Program-made: the position numbers and the translations under genes | Shown here: in pieces, positions 5,157 through 5,914 of the stretch | Layout: every line of letters begins with the position of its first letter | How positions within the stretch are numbered: the stretch's first letter is position 1 | Notes under the pieces: generated by a model | The model's input: the letters and a program-made list of their open reading frames with translations, nothing else | Told to the model about the DNA's origin: nothing | Database searches by the model: none | Assembly (NCBI GenBank): GCA_002168195.1 | Contig: NHBP01000061.1 | Span: 33,210 to 39,123, forward strand | DNA length: 5,914 nt | Direction of reading: 5' to 3' | DNA from: Planctomycetaceae bacterium TMED10 | Lineage (GTDB): Bacteria; Planctomycetota; Planctomycetia; Pirellulales; UBA7805

Positions 5157-5914
5157 TTGAATGCTAAAAAAAAACGCGCCGGCGATACTGAGAAGCAACC
5201 ACTTACCGTAGGGCAACTCACAGGGCAGATTGCGGAATTGCTTGAGGGAAGTTTTCCTACCGTCTGGGTGGCTGGGGAAATATCGAACTTTTCACGCGCT
5301 ACGTCGGGGCACTGTTACCTTTCAATCAAAGACGAGGATGCGCAGATTGGGGCCATCCTCTGGAGAAGTACAGCAGAGCGACTGGACGTGAAGTTGGCAG
5401 ATGGAATGGCCGTTGTCTGCCAAGGTTCACTCGACGTGTATGCTCCGCGCGGCGCGTATCAGCTGGTGCTTAAAAAAGTTTTGCCGCGTGGTGAGGGCGA
5501 GTTGCAGCGACTGCTCCGTCAGCGACGAGAAAAGCTGGCCGCCGAAGGATTATTCGATAAAGAACGCAAGCAACCATTGCCACGCTTTCCGCAACGAATC
5601 GCCATCGTCACCAGTCCTACTGGCGCGGCAGTCCAAGATTTTTTGAAGGTTTTAGAGCGACGGTGGCAGCAGGTCTCGGTTGTCGTGGTGCCGGTCAGGG
5701 TTCAGGGCAAACAAGCGGCAGGCGAAATTGCACGCGGAATTGCCTTGGTGCCTCGGTTGGAGCAACCCGTAGACGTGGTTGTGGTGGGACGCGGTGGCGG
5801 TTCCCTCGAAGACCTCTGGGCTTTCAACGAGGAAGAAGTCGTACGCGCGATTGCCGACTGTCCGCTCCCGGTCATTTCGGCCGTGGGGCATGAAATTGAC
5901 ATCAGCCTTTCGGA
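5157..5914 (+). CDS. xseA: Exodeoxyribonuclease VII large subunit, 5' part
   Basis: XseA is the catalytic large subunit of exonuclease VII, which with XseB degrades single-stranded DNA to oligonucleotides in the cytoplasm during repair. The 252 visible residues include the N-terminal OB-fold (about 15-110: LTVGQLTGQI, GEISNFSRATSGHCYLSIKD) and most of the catalytic region: RIAIVTSPTGAAVQDFL (147-163), VGRGGGSLEDLWAFNEE (210-226) and VISAVGHEIDIS (239-250). Residues matching those reported as essential in the E. coli enzyme are present: D160, R212, H245, D248. The gene is cut by the window edge, losing the rest of the catalytic domain and the coiled coil. No in-frame ATG exists upstream of the OB-fold. 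I chose TTG 5157 because GAGGA (5145-5149) lies seven bases before it; GTG 5121 or 5124 would add 12 or 11 residues without a Shine-Dalgarno. The ATG at 5161 is out of frame next to nine A's. Confidence 0.93.
   Translation, partial: MNAKKKRAGDTEKQPLTVGQLTGQIAELLEGSFPTVWVAGEISNFSRATSGHCYLSIKDEDAQIGAILWRSTAERLDVKLADGMAVVCQGSLDVYAPRGAYQLVLKKVLPRGEGELQRLLRQRREKLAAEGLFDKERKQPLPRFPQRIAIVTSPTGAAVQDFLKVLERRWQQVSVVVVPVRVQGKQAAGEIARGIALVPRLEQPVDVVVVGRGGGSLEDLWAFNEEEVVRAIADCPLPVISAVGHEIDISLS

Noticed and set aside
4943..5221. Minus ORF of 92 codons over the arfB-xseA junction
   Set aside because: It lies opposite the arfB tail and xseA start, both supported by motifs; the product is not recognisable.

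Overview
The window looks like chromosomal DNA of a planctomycete, probably close to Pirellulaceae. This is inferred from the type of secreted beta-barrel-like protein at 616-1875, a sugar phosphate isomerase/epimerase-type TIM barrel, a secreted PQQ-type beta-propeller protein, frequent non-ATG or SD-poor starts, and genes standing singly rather than in operons. No tRNA, rRNA, CRISPR array, transposase, integrase or phage gene is visible.

Layout. Positions 1-245 hold no convincing gene but carry GCTTGC repeats, a long imperfect inverted repeat and a hairpin. An open frame that looks protein-coding runs on + from 246 to 548 but lacks a proper start codon; it may be a frameshifted small gene. 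It converges on a minus-strand gene (616-1875) for an exported, probably outer-membrane protein. A 456-base divergent region (1876-2331) follows, with hairpins, a possible leader ORF and a possible small minus-strand ORF. A TIM-barrel isomerase-like gene (2332-3144, +) then converges with, and overlaps by 11 bases, a secreted PQQ-type propeller gene (3134-4534, -). A 51-base divergent promoter region separates that gene from arfB (4586-5029, +), a ribosome-rescue peptidyl-tRNA hydrolase. A GC hairpin and a new promoter lead into xseA (from about 5157, +), the large subunit of exodeoxyribonuclease VII, which is cut by the window's right edge.

The genes do not form a pathway: two are housekeeping genes (translation rescue, DNA repair), two encode exported proteins, and one is an orphan isomerase-like enzyme. 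I found no clear new multi-gene system. The best leads are small: a compact promoter with overlapping divergent -10 elements and an apparently leaderless arfB, an ambiguous xseA start next to a nine-A run, a possibly frameshifted small gene behind a Shine-Dalgarno-masking hairpin, and a possible small gene antisense to the isomerase leader.
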